Source: Lindgomyces ingoldianus (lineage: Eukaryota > Ascomycota > Dothideomycetes > Pleosporales > Lindgomycetaceae). From it: a stretch of DNA of 64,000 nt. Below, in pieces: positions 58,265 through 64,000 of this stretch. Location: NCBI RefSeq assembly GCF_010093535.1, contig NW_022985171.1:758232-822231 (forward strand). The letters are read 5' to 3'. Each line of letters opens with the position of its first letter. Position 1 is the stretch's first letter. A program made the translations under genes and the position numbers. A model generated the notes under the pieces. The model saw only the letters and a list, made by a program, of their open reading frames with translations. It had not been told where the DNA came from and did no database searches.

Positions 58265-61200
58265 ATGCCTATCCTCATGACCCATGATATACCACAACCG
58301 ATTGCCATTATTGGAAGCGCATGCCGCTTGCCTGGCAGCGCATCTAGCCCGTCGAAATTATGGGTGTTACTTCAAAATCCCGTTGAGTTACTGAAGGAAG
58401 CGCCACGAGACCGGTTCAACTGGGAGGGCGTTTATCGACCCGATGGACTTCACAGTAGTTCAAAGACGAAGGACGGATACTGGCTGGAAGAAAATATTAG
58501 GCAGTTTGACCCCCAATTCTTCAACATTCCCCCTGCGGAGGCTGAGACTCTTGACCCCCAGCACCGAATTCTTCTGGAAAATGTGTATGAGGCTATGGAA
58601 TCAGCGGGGCTCACTCTAGAAGATTTGCAAGGGAGTGATACGGGAGTCTTCGTGGGGTTAATGGGATGCGAGTATTTCGATAATGCCACATTCGATCTCG
58701 AGGCTTCCTCTGGCCAAATGCTTACTACCGGCACGGGCCGAAATATGGCAGCCAACCGAATTTCCTACACCTTCGACTTCCGAGGACCTTCAATGACCAT
58801 TGACACGGCATGTTCCTCAAGCATGATGGCAGTTCACCTGGCCGTATCTTCCTTGCGGCGGGGGGAGTGCAAAGTAGCATTTGCTTGTGGAGCTTCTTTG
58901 AATTTGGTGTTCCGCAGCTTTGTTTCCCTGACTAAAATGAAGATGATTAGCCCAGATGGCCGAAGGTCAGTGTTCAGTTTTGGTAGTGATGCAATTGCAT
59001 ACACCCCACTAACCACCCGATAGTAAAATGTTCGACGAAACAGCGAATGGATACGGAAAGGGAGAAGGGGTCGCTGTTGTGTGTCTGAAACGCCTGGATA
59101 TGGCCATTGAGGATGGTGACTACATTGAATGCATTATCCGAGAGACTGGCACGAATCAGGACGGACGCACAAGAGGAATTGCCATGCCTAGTGCGGAAGC
59201 GCAGGCTGATTTGATTCGCCAGACATACAGACGGGCGGGACTTGATCCTACTCAGATCGGCTCTAGACCTTCATTCTTCGAAGCTCACGGCACAGGCACA
59301 CCTGCTGGCGATCCCGTTGAGGCGCAAGCTGTTGAAGCTGCATTCTTCCCACCGGACCAAGAATATGCGGATGATGAGATACTCTACATTGGCTCCATCA
59401 AGACTGTCGTTGGGCACACTGAAGGAACAGCTGGCATTGCGGGAATGCTGAAGGCCGTTCTTGCAGTCCAAAATGGAGTAATACCCCCCAACCTGCTGTT
59501 CTCCCGCATGAATCCTAGCGTGGAACCTTACTCGAAACACTTACGATTAGTGACGGCGGCAAACCCTTGGCCACTATTGCCTGCGGCGTGCCCACGAAGA
59601 GCTTCTATCAATAGTTTCGGTACGTTTGGGTGATTTAACACCTTCAAATTTACTGACTCCTTTCTTTAGGATTTGGGGGCAGCAATGTCCACGTCATACT
59701 CGAGAGTTATGCAGATGCTACGCGTCGCCGTATTGCAAGCATGACTTCCGTTGGTTCTGCCGCCCTCCCCATCTTCACGCCATTCACCTTTTCCGGGATC
59801 TCTGAGCGCACATTAGTGTCAACCCTGGAAACGCTGCTCCAATATCTCAAGGATCATTCTGGTAGCGTTAGTCTTCGAGACCTGGCATGGACGTTACAGT
59901 ACAAGCGCTCTCAGTTCCCTTTCCGATGCGCAATTGCTGCCCGAACCTCTGAAGAGCTCCAGCAGAAGCTCGAATCCACCATTCAAATTGCCACTAGCAA
60001 AGGAGCCGCTGCAATCTCAACCCGGGCATCCTCAATAGCATCTCCTCGGATAATGGGTATATTTACCGGCCAAGGGGCGCAATGGGCTACCATGGGGAAA
60101 GACCTGATTGGGAGATCAGCGTACGCGCGGGAGATCATCGAGAAGCTTGACTCTTCCCTTTCCTCACTACCAGTGTCAGATCGACCCAAGTGGAAACTCA
60201 AAGAGGAGTTGATGATCGACGGCACTCAGTCGCGCATGCATGACGCTACGCTATCCCAGCCGTCAACTACCGCCGTTCAGATTCTCCTAGTCGATCTCCT
60301 CAGGGCGGCTGGGGTGAAGCTCCATGTCGTTGTTGGTCACTCTTCAGGTGAAATTGGTGCTGCATATGCTGCTGGTTTAATAAGTGCCGAACATGCCATT
60401 AAGATTGCTTATTACCGTGGACACCATTCTGGGCTAGCTGCGGGGAAAAATAATCAGGCTGGAGCAATGCTCGCTACTTTTATGACAGCTGAGCACGCGA
60501 CGGAGCTGTGTAATGACCCGGATCTCCTGGGTCGTATCTCCATTGCTGCATTCAACAGCCCGTCGATAGTCACTTTATCGGGCGACGCTGAAGCGATCGA
60601 TGAGGCTGCTACGGTACTTGAGCGAAGAAAGATATTCGCGAGGCGGCTCAAGGTCGACAAAGCATACCATTCTTATCACATGAGCGCCTGTGCGGTTCCA
60701 TATTTGCAGTCTCTGGAACAATGCGGAATGTCGCCGCTGGCTCCTCCCGAGGACGCTCCGATGTGGTTCTCGAGTGTTCATTGTGGAAAGCGAATGGCTG
60801 CAGGCAAGAAACTACGCGGGTCTTATTGGATTGAGAACCTGACTTCCCCTGTGCGATTCTCTGAAGCCATCACTACCGCCATATCAGAAATGGGATTGCC
60901 AGATCTTTTCCTTGAAGTTGGGCCACACCCGGCTCTGAAAGTTCCTGTTCAACAAATAGTTGGAGAGACCGCGAAGAGTGACAATGCGTACATCGGATTG
61001 ATAAATCGAGGGCAAAACTCCAAAATCTCATTTTCCAATGCGCTTGGAAATATCTGGTCTCGGTTTAGCCGATCCGCTGTGGATTTCAGGAACTACGATG
61101 CCATGCTCTCAAATGGGCCGAAACCAACACTCATCAAAGACCTTCCCACCTACCCTTGGCAACACGACAAAGAATACTGGTGGGAGAATCGGTACCTTCG

Positions 61201-64000
61201 TAGACGCTTCCAAGAAACGCTTCCACCAAGTGAGCTATTGGGGCACTCACTTTCGATTGGAGCACAGCATGAGGCGAAATGGCGCCATTTCCTAAAGCCC
61301 AAAGAAATTCCCTGGCTTTTAGATCATAAGCTGAATGGTCTGGCGGTACTTCCTGGAGCTGCCTATGTCGTGATGGCAACCACCGCTGCTGAGCGACTAT
61401 TCCAGAAACATCCCATCGAAGTCATTGAAATAGAGGAGATTCACTTTCTCCTTCCGATTAGTTTTGCTGATGAGGATTCAGCTATTGAAACCGTGCTGAC
61501 AGTTACGACAATCGACTTCACTCAAACTCGAGCAAAGGCTGACTTTTTTGTCGATTTCTGCAGCCATCAGCGGAGAGACGAGATGATGACCGCCGCGCGG
61601 GGCAAGCTCGTTGTCCGTTTTGGTATTGATTTGGATAGAGCGCATCCCGAAGGGGTCACTCAGCATTCGATTCTAGTTACTGTGGGTGTGGATCTTTTCT
61701 ACCAATCCTTACGCGATGAAGGTTTTACCTTCACTGGACCCTTTCGATCCATCACCTCCTTGCGGCGCCGGATGGATTTTGCTGCCGGTGAGATTAGATC
61801 GTTGCCAAGTGAGATGACTTTTCACCCTGCAATGCTTGATGGCCTTCTTCAGGGAGCCTTTGCAGCACATGGGTTTCCTGGGGATAGCGCCATGCCAAAC
61901 TTCCGTGTTCCATCATACATAAAGTCTATCAAAATCTTTCCAACTCGATGTGGAGAGATAGCCGGAATGTATAAGTCTCTCCGGTTTGAGGTAATGAAGA
62001 CTGGATCTCAAGAGTATGGGGGCTTACTGTACAGTCCCGGGGGCGAAGGCGCCACAATCTATGTCGAAGGACTCTCCCTTGCGCCTTTCCATTTCTCCAC
62101 CTCGAAGGACGACTTGAAAATGTTTTCTGAGGTTGTTTGGAGGCCATGCATTCCAAACGCTCAGCTGATAACTTCAAGCTTCGTTGTGGCATCGGAGCAA
62201 ATGCGATTGGCTAAGCTTATCGAGCGGGTGGCACTCTTCTATCTCCGCACGCTCAATAGAATCATTTCATACGAAGAGGAACAACGCGCGGATCAACCTT
62301 TACGGCATCTACTTGAATACGCTCGCTTGGTTTCGGCTGAGGCGTTGCTTGGACTGAATCCACATCTGGAACAAGAATGGCTTCAGGATACCGAGGACGA
62401 TATATCGGAAATCGTGAAGGCGAACCCTGGGTCGATTAACCTTGAACTCCTTGATTTAGTAGGGAAAGCGTACCCTTTCATCATTTGTCGTCAGGAAAAC
62501 GCCCTTAGCACGCTGATGGAAAATGATATGCTCAGTAGACTATATCGATATGGCCTAGGATTTCCGGAGACAAATGCATGTCTTGCACGTGTTGTCCAGA
62601 CGATCTCTAATCGATCATCAAACATCAGGATACTCGAGATTGGAGCAGGAACCGGTTCCGTGACGGGCTCGATCCTAGAATCCGCAGCCTATTCTTCGTA
62701 CACATTCACGGACATCTCTCCTGCGTTTCTTGGATCCGCGAAGCAGCTGTTCAGGCGTTTTGCAGATAAGATGCTCTTCAAGACTTTCGACATGGACAAA
62801 GATATCGTTCAGCAAGGGTACGACGTAGGGTCGTTCGAAGTCATTGTGGCATCAAACGTCCTCCATGCCTCTGCAGATGTGCCCAAGGCACTGAGAAATA
62901 TTCGAGCACTCCTACGACCTGGGGGATATATGGTGTGCTTGGAATTGGCCAAGAACAGGCAAGCATTCCATACCACTATAATGGGGGGATTGCCAGGCTG
63001 GTGGCTGGGACATGGCACGGATCGATCATGGTCTCCAGCTTTGAAAGTGGAACAATGGGACAAATACCTTCGAAAATCCGGTTTCGGAGGAATCGACGCA
63101 ATCACACCTGTCCTCGATGAGCTGCTGTGCCCATATCATGTCTTTACGGCCCAGGCTGTGGATGATCGAGTCATGGCCATTCGGAAACCTCTTTCTTTCA
63201 GCCTTCCAATGAGTTCTGATAGTTTGATGATTATTGGGGAAGACCCGATTGAGCACAAGGGACTCATTACTGGCATCGAAAATTTGCTCTCTGCTTCTTT
63301 CAAGGAACTTACCCAAATTCCTGGCTTAGAGGACTTAAACCGGTGTGGCACAATCCCCTCCGTTGTTCTCTGCCTCGTCGAATTGGACAAGCCACTGTTC
63401 CTAGACATAACCCCAGCAAAACTCGCGACACTACAGAAACTATTCACCGAGGCCACTGACATAGTTTGGATTACTAAAGGATGCAGGGTTCCAACCAGCA
63501 TAGAAGCAGCCTATGGCAATATGATGGTTGGTCTTGGTCGAAGTGTCCGGCACGAACTGCCTCATCTTCGACTTGCGTTTTCTGACTTCGACACCGTTGA
63601 CTCGGTGAACGCGCGGAACCTGAGCCAGGAAGTGCTTCGATGGTACATGCTGGGACAATGGGCGGCAGAGGGGTGGCGCGATGATGTCCTTTTCGGTCAT
63701 CACAATGAAACTGCGGTGGAGGATGGCGTTAAACTCTACCCAAGTATTGTCCACTCTAAGGCACGAAACTTCCGCTACAATGCACAACACCGCCGCATCA
63801 CACACGATGTTCGACCGCATACGACGCCGGTGGAGTTGCATTTCAAGGACTCGAACGGTCTGTACAACCTTCGCGAGGCACCTCATACCCCATCACAATC
63901 CGTCGGGAACAGTACTCTTTTCGTAAAGATGTTGTATTCGACTCTTTACGCCACCAAAATTTCGTCTATGGGCTATCTCTTTGTCGGCCTCGGTATCAAC
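58265..64000 (+). CDS. Highly reducing polyketide synthase (KS-AT-DH-MT...), 3' end off the window
   Basis: An iterative type I PKS building a reduced polyketide from malonyl-CoA. Exons 58265-58965, 59024-59619 and 59670 onward join in phase; about 1876 residues are seen with no stop. [28 protein letters not shown] with catalytic Cys183, then [12 protein letters not shown] and GHTEGTAGI with the two histidines. [14 protein letters not shown] and [14 protein letters not shown] (Ser near 655), then [23 protein letters not shown] (catalytic His near 984) and [10 protein letters not shown] (Asp near 1156). [15 protein letters not shown] (near 1420), an intact SAM-binding loop. The visible end ([22 protein letters not shown]) is the pre-ER linker, so ER, KR and ACP should follow off the edge. 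Start is the ATG at 58265; 58277 is an alternative. Product unknown. Neighbours include the reductase and a dead ABC exporter, consistent with a partly decayed cluster. Confidence 0.93.

Noticed and set aside
1..64000. CRISPR arrays, rRNA, bacterial operons or transposon ends
   Set aside because: None was seen on reading. The repeats here are simple or short minisatellites, and the gene structure is eukaryotic.

Overview
The window looks like nuclear DNA of a filamentous ascomycete (Pezizomycotina; the class is not determined). Most genes are split by short GT-AG introns of about 45-75 nt, some with TACTAAC-like branch sites. Start codons sit in CACC/GCC-ATGG contexts. The gene content (Pth11-like receptors, septin with a coiled-coil tail, Exo70/Sec5, highly reducing PKS) is typical of moulds. 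All exon models were built by hand from splice sites, reading phase and family motifs; no database search was run.

Left part (1-16 kb): a Pth11-like seven-helix receptor runs off the left edge. It is followed by a BTB/POZ protein with a predicted long disordered tail, exocyst subunit Sec5, a large nuclear-type protein of unknown function, a dual-specificity-phosphatase-like protein whose catalytic arginine is a lysine, and a GNAT acetyltransferase. From 16 to 32.8 kb genes are sparse: a second Pth11-like receptor, an APC-family amine permease, and a cPLA2-type phospholipase with a probable mitochondrial presequence, separated by kilobases with no gene I can support.

Centre (32.8-50.6 kb): a compact housekeeping block carries Exo70, a Cdc3/AspB-type septin, a Pom33/TMEM33-family membrane protein, a small cyclin, glycogen phosphorylase, a Yip1-family Golgi protein and a small secreted cysteine-rich protein. 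Sec5, Exo70 and the septin all act in polarised secretion and growth, and the latter two are adjacent on the same strand. Pom33 and the Yip1 protein also belong to membrane and trafficking systems.

Right part (50.6-64 kb): this stretch looks accessory. It has a truncated kinase-like/APH gene, a ketopantoate-reductase-like oxidoreductase, the decayed remains of a PDR-type ABC transporter (with a stop codon where the family has Gln, a C-to-T change as repeat-induced point mutation would give), and a highly reducing polyketide synthase (KS-AT-DH-MT visible) cut by the right edge. It is probably the border of a secondary-metabolite cluster whose transporter has died.
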